From Gammaproteobacteria bacterium (lineage in GTDB: Bacteria; Pseudomonadota; Gammaproteobacteria; Ga0077536), in the NCBI GenBank assembly GCA_020849475.1, contig JADLGE010000101.1:1-43876 (forward strand): a DNA stretch of 43,876 bases, written 5' to 3'. Below the pieces are notes generated by a model. The model saw only the letters and a list, made by a program, of their open reading frames with translations. It had not been told where the DNA came from and did no database searches. The translations under genes were made by a program, and so were the position numbers. Shown piece after piece: positions 6,111-17,359 of this stretch (positions are counted from its first letter, which is position 1; every line of letters starts with the position of its first letter).

Positions 6111-7790
6111 TCAGGCCTTACCGTTCCCCGTCGCCGTCTTAATCAAATCCCGGGCATGGGCCACGCTGGCGGCGGTCGCTTCGGCGGCGCCCAGCATGCG
6201 CGCGATTTCATGCTCGCGGGCCTTGCGGTCCAGCGTTCTGAGCTGGGTCTCGGTGACGCCGTCGTGCACCGACTTGCTGACCAATAAATGCTGCTGGCCG
6301 GCGCTTGCCACCTGCGGTGAGTGGGTGATGCAGATCACCTGGCATTCGCGCGCCACGTCGCGCAGAGTGCGGCCGACGATATTGGCGGTGGTGCCGCCGA
6401 TGCCGGTATCGACTTCGTCATAGACCACTACCGGGATGCCGGCATGGCGGGCGGTGGCGGCCTGGATGGCGAGGCCGATGCGTGACAGTTCGCCGCCCGA
6501 CGCCACTTTATTGATGGGGCCAGGGGTCTGATCGGGATTGGTGGTGACCAGGAATTCGACGCGATCGCTGCCGTGCGGTTGCGGACTGCCGTCGCCGGCG
6601 GCGCTCAATGTGGCGCTGAATTCTGCATGGGGCAGGCCCAGTTCGCGCATGCGACGCGTGATCTCGGTGTTCATGCGCTTGGCGGCCGCGCGGCGCGCCT
6701 TGCCGAGGGCGGCCGCTGCGCTCTGATAGTCACTCAAGGCCGTGGCGCAGGCCGCTTCCAGCGCGGTGCGCGCCGCCGCGCCCTGATCGAAAGCCAGTAG
6801 TTCTGCTTCAAGTTTCTCTTTGAGGGCCGGCAGTTCCTTCAGGCCGAGCTGGTGCTTGCGCGCGAGGCCATGCAAGGCGGCGATACGGTCGTCAAGCCGC
6901 GCCAGCCGCGCCGGGTCGATTTCGACACCGCCTTCAAGGCGCTCGAGTTCGGCGACGCTTTCTTCGACGCAGGCCAGGGCCTGTTCCAAGGATTCAACCA
7001 GTCCGGCGCTGTGCTCGCTGCGCTTGGCTAGATTGCGCGCACGGGTGGCCGCGGCGCGCAGGCGCGCCAGCGCGCCGTCTTCGTCATCGGCAATCAGGCC
7101 GCGCAGCGCGGCGAACTGTTCGAGATTGGCCGCGCCATTGGCCAGGCGCCGGTGTTCGCTCTCGAGCTTGTCGATTGCGTCCGCGTCGACCTTGGCCTGT
7201 TCGAGTTCCTGGAACTGATAGCGCAGCAGTTCGATGCGGTCGCGCTCCTGACCGGCGCGCTCCAGCGCAACGAGGCGCTCGTGGGCATCCTTCCAGTGCT
7301 GATAAGCCGCCAGCGTCGCGTCGCGCGCGGCCGGGTGGCCGCCGTAGGCGTCCAGCAGTTCGCGTTGCACGTCGCGCTTCATGAGCTGCTGGCTGGCGTG
7401 CTGGGCATGCACATCGACCAATTGCGTGCCGATGTCATGCAGGAGCTGCACCGGAATCGGGCTGGCATTGCAGAACGCGCGCGAGCCGCCGTCGCGCAGC
7501 ACGATTCGGCGCAACACGCATTCATCGTCGCTGTCGAGGGCGTGCTCGGCGAGCAGCGCGCGCACGCCTGGCGCGCGGCTGATATCGAAGACCGCGGTGA
7601 CGGTCGCGCGATCGTCGCCGGCCCGCACCAGTTTGCTGTCAGCGCGCTCGCCGAGCGCGAGGCCCAGCGCTTCGATGAGAATGGATTTGCCGGCGCCGGT
7701 CTCACCGGACAGCACCGACAGGCCCGCGCCGAACTCGACGTCGACATGACGCACCACCACGAGATTCTGCACGGTGAGGGTCTTGAGCAA
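6111..7790 (-). CDS. recN: DNA repair protein RecN
   Basis: An SMC-like ATPase for double-strand-break repair, about 559 residues, matching the family length. Walker A GETGAGKS is at residues 29-36. The middle third is alanine/glutamate-rich coiled coil, and the C-terminal head contains KVASGGELSRIGLAIQ (ABC signature) and VVVYDEVDTGIGG (Walker B), then ITHSPQVA. The likely start is a TTG at 7790, giving (M)LKTLTVQNL, four bases after the nadK stop; no ATG exists near the conserved start, and upstream codons belong to nadK in another frame. A TTG start and coupling to nadK suggest modest translation. In E. coli recN also follows nadK, where it is SOS-induced; no convincing LexA box was seen here, consistent with cotranscription. 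Confidence 0.95.
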   Translation of the reverse strand: MLKTLTVQNLVVVRHVDVEFGAGLSVLSGETGAGKSILIEALGLALGERADSKLVRAGDDRATVTAVFDISRAPGVRALLAEHALDSDDECVLRRIVLRDGGSRAFCNASPIPVQLLHDIGTQLVDVHAQHASQQLMKRDVQRELLDAYGGHPAARDATLAAYQHWKDAHERLVALERAGQERDRIELLRYQFQELEQAKVDADAIDKLESEHRRLANGAANLEQFAALRGLIADDEDGALARLRAAATRARNLAKRSEHSAGLVESLEQALACVEESVAELERLEGGVEIDPARLARLDDRIAALHGLARKHQLGLKELPALKEKLEAELLAFDQGAAARTALEAACATALSDYQSAAAALGKARRAAAKRMNTEITRRMRELGLPHAEFSATLSAAGDGSPQPHGSDRVEFLVTTNPDQTPGPINKVASGGELSRIGLAIQAATARHAGIPVVVYDEVDTGIGGTTANIVGRTLRDVARECQVICITHSPQVASAGQQHLLVSKSVHDGVTETQLRTLDRKAREHEIARMLGAAEATAASVAHARDLIKTATGNGKA

Positions 7791-7794
7791 GGTC

Positions 7795-8679
7795 TCACGC
7801 CCCCCAGTTGAGCTTGGCGCGCAGGGTCGCGAAGTGGTCGTGGTTGGCGGGGTGCAGCAGACGCACTGACTGGCCGCGCCGCGCCACCCGCACGCAGTCG
7901 CCGGGCAGCAGATCGAGTATCGAATTGCCGTCGCAAGTGACGCGGGATTCGTCTTCCCGGTCGGTCGCGACATGAATCTCGATATGCGCCGCGTCGCTGA
8001 CCACTATCGGCCGGTTGGTGAGGGTGTGCGGGCAAATGGGCACCAGCGCCAGCGCATGGGTGCGCGGGTCGAGGATGGGGCCGCCGCCCGACAGCGCGTA
8101 GGCGGTCGAGCCGGTGGGCGTGGCGACGATCATGCCGTCCGAGCGCTGCGCGTGCAGGAACTGGCCGTCGACATAGGTCTCGAGGGTGATGAGCCGCGCG
8201 GTGTTCCATTTCTGTACGACCACGTCGTTGAGGCCGTCGGTGGTCGCGATCACCTCGCCGTCGCGCACCACCTCGCAACCCAGCACCGCGCGCTCTTCGG
8301 AGCGGAAATCGCCGTTCAGCACCGCGTCGAGGCCACCTTCGATATCGGTCGGCGAGAGGTCGGTGAGGAAGCCCAGGCGGCCGAGGTTGATGCCGACCAG
8401 CGCCACGTCGCGCGGATAGATGAGGCCTGCACACTGCAAAAGCGTGCCGTCGCCGCCGATGGAAATAACCAGGTCGCAGAAATCCGGCAGCTCGACGCTG
8501 GGCACCACCCGATAGCGGCCGCCCGGGTCGTGGCCGGCCGCAACCGTGTCGATGAGGGTTTCGACGCCGCGGCGGTTCAGCACCGCAATGACGCGCTCGA
8601 GCGCACCTTTGACCGCCGGTTCGTGCGTTCGCGTCACGATCCCGATGCGCGTGAACATGATTTGCTGTGGCCCGCTCAT
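7795..8679 (-). CDS. nadK: NAD kinase
   Basis: A protein of about 294 residues that phosphorylates NAD to NADP using ATP. The key motif ISIGGDGTLLQC (GGDGT) is present, followed by VGINLGRLGFLTDL, TDGLNDVVVQK and the substrate-binding MIVATPTGSTAYALSGGGPI. The start is uncertain: ATG 8679 (MSGPQQIMFTRIGIV) or ATG 8658 (MFTRIGIV). Neither has a strong Shine-Dalgarno, and a still longer frame to 8847 would overlap hrcA and lacks family similarity. It heads a two-gene unit with recN. The nadK-recN pair beside grpE is ancestral in gammaproteobacteria, and here hrcA lies between. Confidence 0.95.
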   Translation of the reverse strand: MSGPQQIMFTRIGIVTRTHEPAVKGALERVIAVLNRRGVETLIDTVAAGHDPGGRYRVVPSVELPDFCDLVISIGGDGTLLQCAGLIYPRDVALVGINLGRLGFLTDLSPTDIEGGLDAVLNGDFRSEERAVLGCEVVRDGEVIATTDGLNDVVVQKWNTARLITLETYVDGQFLHAQRSDGMIVATPTGSTAYALSGGGPILDPRTHALALVPICPHTLTNRPIVVSDAAHIEIHVATDREDESRVTCDGNSILDLLPGDCVRVARRGQSVRLLHPANHDHFATLRAKLNWGA

Positions 8680-8696
8680 GGAAGGAAGCGAGGAAC

Positions 8697-8723
8697 TTAG
8701 CACTTTGCCGTTTTGACCGGCAA
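8697..8723. promoter_or_regulatory. Degenerate CIRCE-like operator between nadK and hrcA
   Basis: The CIRCE operator bound by HrcA is TTAGCACTC-N9-GAGTGCTAA. Here TTAGCACTT (8 of 9) is followed after exactly nine bases by GACCGGCAA (5 of 9). The position just upstream of hrcA would suit autoregulation, but the right arm is poor. The same stretch contains another dyad, TTGCCG-N7-CGGCAA (8705-8723). Confidence 0.3.
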
Positions 8724-8791
8724 CGTGGTTTTGCATGACCCACACCAGCGTGTTAGCTTTCCGGCAACCAGTCCGGATCACCGACGGCACC

Positions 8792-9844
8792 ATGGCACGC
8801 AACAATACAGACATGAAGCTCGGTGAGCGCTCCCAATACCTGTTCAAGCTGCTGGTCGAGCGCTATATCGCCGACGGACAGCCGGTGGGTTCACGCACCC
8901 TGGCGCGCGACGCGAAACTCGACCTGAGTCCTGCCACCATCCGCAACGTGATGGCCGATCTCGAGGACATGGGCCTGATCATGGCGCCCCACACCTCGGC
9001 CGGCCGCGTGCCGACGGTCAAGGGCTATCGCATGTTCGTCGACTCGATGGTGACGTTCCGCAATCTGAGCCACAACGAGATTCGACTCATGGAGTCGAGC
9101 CTCGAAAGCGACGACGACATCCAGGGCCTGCTCAGCAACACCTCGAAAATGCTGTCGGACGTCACGCGCCTGGCGGGCCTGGTGATGATCCCGGTGGCGG
9201 ATCGTCGCGCGCTGCGCCAGGTCGAGTTCCTGTCGCTCAACGACAACCGCGTGCTGGCCATCCTTGTGACCAACGACCGCGAAGTCGAAAACCGCATCAT
9301 CAAGACCAACCGCACTTACAGCCAGTCGGAGCTGGCCCAGGCCGCCAACTATCTCAACAGCGTGTTCGCCGGCCGCGACATAGATGCGGTCAAGGCGCGC
9401 CTTATCAAGGAGATGGCCGCCGCCCGCGATGAAATGAACAATCTCATGGCGCTGGTCATCGAGATGACGCAGAAAGTCTTCGTCGACAACGAGGCGCACA
9501 AGGACTTCGTGCTGGCCGGCCAGACCAATCTCATGGAGATCAACGAGCTGTCGGACATCGAGCGCCTGCGCGCCCTGTTCGAGGCCTTCACCCAGAAACG
9601 CGATATCCTGCACCTGCTGGACCAGGCCTTGTCGGCCTCGGGCGTGCAGATTTTCATTGGTGAGGAGTCCGGCTACGAAGTACTCGATCAGTGCTCCGTG
9701 GTCACTTCGACCTATGCCGACAGCCACCGCACGCTGGGCGTGCTGGCGGTGATCGGGCCGACTCGCATGGAATACGAGCGGGTGATCCCGATAGTCGACC
9801 TGACGGCGAAGATGCTCAGCACCGCCTTGAATTCCAGAAGCTAG
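8792..9844 (+). CDS. hrcA: Heat-inducible transcription repressor HrcA
   Basis: A repressor of about 350 residues that binds CIRCE operators and controls chaperone genes, with its activity set by GroEL. The N-terminal winged helix is clear: LGERSQYLFKLLVERYIADG, then PVGSRTLA, LSPATIRNVMADLEDMGL and HTSAGRVPTVKGYRMFVD. The C-terminal GAF-like domain holds IFIGEESGYEVLDQCSVV and GVLAVIGPTRMEYERVIPIV. The start at ATG 8792 (MARNNTDMKLGERS) is favoured; ATG 8813 is possible. It heads the hrcA-grpE-dnaK-dnaJ cluster, but no complete CIRCE was found before grpE or dnaK, where sigma-32 promoters are present instead. A sigma-32 promoter lies in its last codons. Confidence 0.95.
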   Translation: MARNNTDMKLGERSQYLFKLLVERYIADGQPVGSRTLARDAKLDLSPATIRNVMADLEDMGLIMAPHTSAGRVPTVKGYRMFVDSMVTFRNLSHNEIRLMESSLESDDDIQGLLSNTSKMLSDVTRLAGLVMIPVADRRALRQVEFLSLNDNRVLAILVTNDREVENRIIKTNRTYSQSELAQAANYLNSVFAGRDIDAVKARLIKEMAAARDEMNNLMALVIEMTQKVFVDNEAHKDFVLAGQTNLMEINELSDIERLRALFEAFTQKRDILHLLDQALSASGVQIFIGEESGYEVLDQCSVVTSTYADSHRTLGVLAVIGPTRMEYERVIPIVDLTAKMLSTALNSRS

Positions 9845-9853
9845 TCCCCATCT
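9826..9853 (+). promoter_or_regulatory. Sigma-32-type heat-shock promoter of grpE
   Basis: CTTGAA (9826-9831), 14 bases, then CCCCATCT (9846-9853): a full match to the sigma-32 consensus. It overlaps the hrcA stop codon and predicts a start near 9860, about 85 bases before grpE. Confidence 0.8.
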
Positions 9854-9944
9854 GCCCCACAGCTTGAAGGGGCCGGGCGGGCTCCGGGCCGCGCGCGTCT
9901 GCGTGTGTGGCCATTGTTGTTCAATTTCCGAAGTAGACAAGGTT

Positions 9945-10505
9945 ATGAGCGTGACTGAAGAATCCCGGGCCGACGGCAGCATCCATGCGACCGACGACGA
10001 TGCCACCCTGCAGGGCGAGACCCTGGCCAGCGCCGACGAACTGGCGGCCGAAGTCAGCCGCCTGCGCGCGCAGGTCGACGAGCTGAAAAACGAAGTGCTG
10101 CGCGGCCGAGCCGACATGGACAACCAGCGCAAGCGCGCCGAGCGCGACCTCGAGAGCGCCCACAAATACGGCCTCGAGCGCTTCATCCACGAGCTGTTGC
10201 CGGTCAAGGACAGCCTCGATCTCGGCTTGAAAGCCGCCCTGTCCGCCACCGAAGTCGCAAGCCTGACCGAAGGCATGGCGATGACCATCAAGATGTTCGA
10301 TGACTTCTTCGAGAAGCTTGCCATCAAGCAAATCCACCCCGAAGGCGAACGTTTCGACCCCGAATTCCATCAGGCCATGACCATGGAAGAGGCCAGCCAC
10401 GTCGCACCGGGCACCGTGACCCGCGTCATGCAGAGCGGCTACCTGCTCAATCAGCGCCTGCTGCGGCCGGCGCTGGTGGTGGTGGCAAAAGCGGCCGACG
10501 CGTGA
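9945..10505 (+). CDS. grpE: Nucleotide exchange factor GrpE
   Basis: A 186-residue protein that releases ADP from DnaK. The N-terminal 50 residues are acidic and disordered-looking, followed by a long coiled coil (ELAAEVSRLRAQVDELKNEV) and the conserved NQRKRAERDLESAHKYGLERF. The C-terminal beta domain carries FDPEFHQAMTM and the typical end segment VMQSGYLLNQRLLRPALVVV. The ATG at 9945 is preceded by AAGG; an upstream TTG at 9864 in frame would add residues with no similarity. It is 98 bases before dnaK and has its own sigma-32 promoter. Confidence 0.96.
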   Translation: MSVTEESRADGSIHATDDDATLQGETLASADELAAEVSRLRAQVDELKNEVLRGRADMDNQRKRAERDLESAHKYGLERFIHELLPVKDSLDLGLKAALSATEVASLTEGMAMTIKMFDDFFEKLAIKQIHPEGERFDPEFHQAMTMEEASHVAPGTVTRVMQSGYLLNQRLLRPALVVVAKAADA

Positions 10506-10511
10506 GCCGGG

Positions 10512-10539
10512 CTTGAATTCGGCTGGGCTCACCCCACTT
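10512..10539 (+). promoter_or_regulatory. Sigma-32-type heat-shock promoter of dnaK
   Basis: CTTGAA (10512-10517), 14 bases, then CCCCACTT (10532-10539), differing from CCCCATNT at one position. It lies in the 98-base gap after grpE and predicts a start near 10546, 58 bases before the dnaK ATG. The spacing equals that of the grpE and ssrA promoters. Confidence 0.75.
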
Positions 10540-10603
10540 TGATTCGCAATTCAGAGTCCGCGCGGCGGGCTTGGCAACAGGTTTAGAGCAATAGAGGCAC
10601 ACC

Positions 10604-12526
<1,923 letters not shown>

Positions 12527-12550
12527 GTTTTCCCTGTCACTTGCTCCGAC

Positions 12551-12590
12551 GGGCCCGGCCTGGCGTTAAGCCTCGCTGGGCCTGCGTTTT
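12551..12590 (+). terminator. Possible attenuating hairpin between dnaK and dnaJ
   Basis: GGCCCGGC (12552-12559) pairs with GCTGGGCC (12575-12582), 8 bp with one G-U pair, with a 15-base loop, followed by TGCGTTTT. This could reduce readthrough so that dnaK is made in excess of dnaJ, or protect the dnaK mRNA end. The T-run is short and offset, so confidence is low. Confidence 0.35.
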
Positions 12591-12625
12591 GATGAGAGCC
12601 CTTTTCACTACGGATATGGAACGCG

Positions 12626-14601
<1,976 letters not shown>

Positions 14602-14626
14602 CCGCGGCTTAGCCGCCCGCGTCGGG

Positions 14627-14632
14627 TATACT
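14627..14632 (+). promoter_or_regulatory. Possible promoter -10 before the Gfo/Idh gene
   Basis: TATACT lies 51 bases before the ATG at 14683, after a small GCGGC-TTA-GCCGC dyad (14604-14616) just past the dapB stop. No matching -35 is seen. It may start a transcript for the oxidoreductase separate from dapB. Confidence 0.35.
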
Positions 14633-14682
14633 CGCCGTCAAAGCCGGGGACGTTGGGCGCCACCGGCGTCGCGGGTGAGCGT

Positions 14683-15660
14683 ATGCGAGCATTGCGGGCC
14701 GCTGTCATCGGGGTCGGTTACCTCGGCAATTTCCACGCACAGAAATATTCCCAGCTCGACGGTGTCGAACTGGTCGCTGTGGCCGACACCGACGCGGCGC
14801 GCGGCGCCGAAGTGGCGGCCAAGTACGCAACGCGCTCGGTCACCGACTATCGCGACATCCTGAGCGACGTCGATCTCGTTTCCATCGTGGTGCCGCCCGC
14901 GCGCCACTTCGCCCTCGCCCAGGATTGTCTCGCCGCCGGCGTGCACGCGCTGGTGGAAAAGCCCCTCACGGCGACCGTCGCCGAAGCGGAGATCCTCATC
15001 CAGAGCGCCGCGAGTCGCGGCCTCGTGCTGCAGGTTGGCCACCTCGAACGTTTCAACCCGGTGGTGCGCGCGCTGCGCGAACGCGTGGATACGCCGCGTC
15101 TCATTGAAGCCCAGCGTTTTGCCGCCTACAAGAAGCGCGGCACCGAGGTCGACGTGGTGCTCGATCTCATGATTCACGACATCGATATCGTGCTCAGCAT
15201 CGTGGGCAGTCCGCTGCGCGCGATTCATTCCTCGGGCACGGCGGTGGTGACGGACGACATCGACATTGCCCACGCGCGCCTCGAATTCGCCAGCGGCTGC
15301 ATCGCTGAGCTCGCCGCCAGCCGCGTGTCGCAGGAGCCGGCGCGGGTCATGAAGGTCTACCAGCGCGGCGGCTACCTCTCCATCGATTACGCCAACCACG
15401 AACTGCGCATCGGCACTGTCACCGACGGGCGCGAAGCGCAGGAACAGCGGGAGGTGACGTTCGAGACCGCGACGGTCGGCAGCACCGATGTGCTGAAAGC
15501 CGAAATCAGCTCATTCGTCGACGCGGTGCGCCACGGCGGCCTGCCCGAGGTGACCGGCGAGGACGGCAAACGCGCGCTCGAGGTCGCCATCGAGATCAGC
15601 CATCGCATCAAGCGCTATCGTGCGGCGATGGCGCCGAGTCCCGACCCACAACAGAACTGA
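14683..15660 (+). CDS. Gfo/Idh/MocA family oxidoreductase, substrate unknown
   Basis: A 325-residue NAD(P)-dependent dehydrogenase of the Gfo/Idh/MocA family. The Rossmann loop is GVGYLG (residues 10-15), preceded by a basic start and followed by NFHAQKYSQL. The family EKP motif is at residues 92-94, with the substrate-domain segment QVGHLERFNPVVRALRE and the LDLMIHDIDIVLS stretch carrying the usual catalytic Asp/His. Such enzymes act on sugars, inositols or sugar nucleotides; relatives with the GYLGxFHAQKY pattern occur beside lipid A genes (GnnA type), but no partner aminotransferase is here, so this is only a possibility. The start at ATG 14683 has GGGTGAG before it; a TTG at 14653 is less likely. 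It stands between dapB and carA, which are adjacent in Pseudomonas. Confidence 0.88.
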   Translation: MRALRAAVIGVGYLGNFHAQKYSQLDGVELVAVADTDAARGAEVAAKYATRSVTDYRDILSDVDLVSIVVPPARHFALAQDCLAAGVHALVEKPLTATVAEAEILIQSAASRGLVLQVGHLERFNPVVRALRERVDTPRLIEAQRFAAYKKRGTEVDVVLDLMIHDIDIVLSIVGSPLRAIHSSGTAVVTDDIDIAHARLEFASGCIAELAASRVSQEPARVMKVYQRGGYLSIDYANHELRIGTVTDGREAQEQREVTFETATVGSTDVLKAEISSFVDAVRHGGLPEVTGEDGKRALEVAIEISHRIKRYRAAMAPSPDPQQN

Positions 15661-15712
15661 GGAAGCTCTGATTAAGCGACTGCGCTGCTCGCTACGCTTA
15701 ATCAGAGCTTCC
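15661..15712. terminator. Perfect 18-bp inverted repeat at the Gfo/Idh-Rieske convergent junction
   Basis: GGAAGCTCTGATTAAGCG (15661-15678) is repeated exactly in inverted form at 15695-15712 with a 16-base spacer. It begins at the base after the oxidoreductase stop and ends six bases before the Rieske stop. The stem is long and partly AT-rich and no T-run follows, so it may be a bidirectional terminator or the remnant ends of a small palindromic element. Confidence 0.6.
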
Positions 15713-15717
15713 TTCCG

Positions 15718-16089
15718 TCAGCGCGCGCTGGCCGGCAGCGTCGTCTCGTGCGCGATCCCCAGCAGTCCGTCCAGCTCCTGCAGTGGCACGGCATGCAGCG
15801 CGCGGCCCACACACGGTCCGCTCACGCAATGCCCATCGGCGAGAGCGAACAGCGCGCCATGCATCGAGCACTGCAGATGTGTGCCTTCGACATCCAGGAA
15901 CACGCCCGGCTGCCAGTCCAGGCGCACCCCTTGATGCGGACAACTGTTGAGGTAGGCGCGAGCTCCATCCTCGGCACCGACCAGGATCAAATGCCGCGGA
16001 CCATCGCGGGTTTCAACCATCGCGGCCCGCGTCGCGCCGGCCGCGAGCGCATCGCGAGCAGTGGCTGGGGCCAGCAAAGTGATATCCAT
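15718..16089 (-). CDS. Small Rieske [2Fe-2S] protein
   Basis: A 123-residue stand-alone Rieske ferredoxin. The cluster ligands are C50-x-H52 (CPHQG) and C74-x2-H77 (CSMHG), 21 residues apart. The [21 protein letters not shown] segment completes the cluster-binding loops; the CxxGPCxG pattern is typical of soluble Rieske proteins such as dioxygenase ferredoxins and NirD-like proteins. No signal peptide or membrane segment is seen, so it is probably cytoplasmic. No oxygenase or reductase partner is nearby, so the electron partner is unknown. The gene is opposite to its neighbours, convergent with the oxidoreductase and divergent from carA, and its start is 127 bases from the carA start. Confidence 0.88.
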   Translation of the reverse strand: MDITLLAPATARDALAAGATRAAMVETRDGPRHLILVGAEDGARAYLNSCPHQGVRLDWQPGVFLDVEGTHLQCSMHGALFALADGHCVSGPCVGRALHAVPLQELDGLLGIAHETTLPASAR

Positions 16090-16148
16090 GATGAGGCTCG
16101 CGGGCGGCGTGGCGGTCGATGGTCCTTCCTTGGATCTGGTCGGTCAAG

Positions 16149-16154
16149 TACAAT
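16149..16154 (+). promoter_or_regulatory. Possible -10 of the carA promoter
   Basis: TACAAT lies 63 bases before the carA GTG, ahead of a leader hairpin. The -35 is not convincing (TTGGAT is only 13 bases upstream). Confidence 0.35.
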
Positions 16155-16165
16155 GCCAGAGATCG

Positions 16166-16196
16166 AGCGGGAGCAGTCAGGTGGCTGCCTCCCGCT
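16166..16196 (+). promoter_or_regulatory. Leader stem-loop upstream of carA
   Basis: AGCGGGAG-CAG (16166-16176) pairs with CTG-C-CTCCCGCT (16185-16196): an 11-bp stem with one bulged C and an 8-base loop, followed by TT. It lies between the candidate promoter and the carA start. carA of Pseudomonas is known to be pyrimidine-regulated through its leader; whether this structure has that role is inference. Confidence 0.4.
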
Positions 16197-16216
16197 TTGC
16201 ATATGTGGGAAAGATT

Positions 16217-17356
16217 GTGAGTGATTCAGCTGTATTAGCGCTTTCTGACGGCACTGTTTTTCATGGCCGTTCCATCGGCGTTGCCGGTTTCGGCATCGGC
16301 GAGGTGGTATTCAACACCGCCATCACGGGTTATCAGGAAATCCTCACCGATCCCTCCTATGCCCAACAGATAGTCACCCTGACTTATCCGCACATCGGTA
16401 ATACCGGCATCAATCTGCAGGATCTCGAGTCGCGCCGCGCTTTCACCAGCGGGCTGGTGGTGCGGGACTCGTCGGCGGCCGTCAGCAACTGGCGGGCCAG
16501 CGCCTCCTTGAGTGATTTCCTGCGTGCCCAGGGCGTGGTCGCCATCGCCGACATCGATACGCGCAAGCTGACCCGTGTGCTGCGCGAGAAGGGCGCCCAG
16601 AACGGTTGCATCGCCGCCGGCCCGGACGCCACCGACGCTGCCGCGATCGCCGCCGCGCGTGGTTTTCCCGGCCTTGCCGGCGCCGACCTTGCCAAGGTCG
16701 TGACGACCGACGAAGCCTATACCTGGCGCGAAGGCAGCTGGGTGCTGGAAACCAACGCCCATCGCGTGCCGGCGTCCACACCCTACCGCGTGGTCGCTTA
16801 CGATTTTGGCGTCAAGCACAACATCCTGCGCCTGTTGGCCGACCGCGGCTGTCAAGTCGAGGTGGTGCCGGCCACCACGCCGGCCAGCGAGGTGCTGGCG
16901 CGCAAACCCGACGGCGTGTTCCTGTCCAACGGTCCGGGCGATCCCGAGCCTTGCACCTACGCCATCACCGCCATTCGCGAACTGCTGGCCACCGGCATTC
17001 CGGTGTTCGGCATCTGCCTCGGCCATCAATTATTGGCGCTGGCCTGCGGTGCACGCACGGTGAAGATGAAATTCGGTCACCACGGCGCCAACCATCCGGT
17101 CAAATCGCTGGACGATGGTCGCGTGCTGATCACGAGTCAGAACCACGGGTTCGCGGTGGACGAGGACAGCCTGCCGGCTACCCTGCGTGCCACCCACCGT
17201 TCGCTGTTCGACGGTTCCCTGCAGGGCATCGCCCATCGCGAACTGCCGGCTTTCAGTTTCCAGGGCCACCCCGAGGCCAGCCCCGGCCCGCGCGATGTGC
17301 AGCCCCTGTTCGATCAATTCATCACGCTCATCGAGCGTGCCCGCGCCGGACGCTAG
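16217..17356 (+). CDS. carA: Carbamoyl-phosphate synthase small (glutaminase) subunit
   Basis: A 379-residue subunit (E. coli 382) that hydrolyses glutamine and passes ammonia to CarB. The start is a GTG at 16217, giving (M)[16 protein letters not shown], with GGGAAAG before it; upstream in-frame codons have no family similarity. The N-terminal domain has [20 protein letters not shown]. The class I glutaminase domain has [10 protein letters not shown], the nucleophile C267 in GICLGHQLL, and [13 protein letters not shown] with the catalytic His-Glu. It is three bases from carB and feeds both pyrimidine and arginine synthesis. In Pseudomonas an extra ORF separates carA from carB; it is absent here. 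Confidence 0.97.
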   Translation: MSDSAVLALSDGTVFHGRSIGVAGFGIGEVVFNTAITGYQEILTDPSYAQQIVTLTYPHIGNTGINLQDLESRRAFTSGLVVRDSSAAVSNWRASASLSDFLRAQGVVAIADIDTRKLTRVLREKGAQNGCIAAGPDATDAAAIAAARGFPGLAGADLAKVVTTDEAYTWREGSWVLETNAHRVPASTPYRVVAYDFGVKHNILRLLADRGCQVEVVPATTPASEVLARKPDGVFLSNGPGDPEPCTYAITAIRELLATGIPVFGICLGHQLLALACGARTVKMKFGHHGANHPVKSLDDGRVLITSQNHGFAVDEDSLPATLRATHRSLFDGSLQGIAHRELPAFSFQGHPEASPGPRDVQPLFDQFITLIERARAGR

Positions 17357-17359
17357 ATC

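Noticed and set aside
8735..8791. Upstream extension of HrcA from an in-frame ATG at 8735
   Set aside because: The extra 19 residues have no family similarity and would cover the hrcA/nadK control region.
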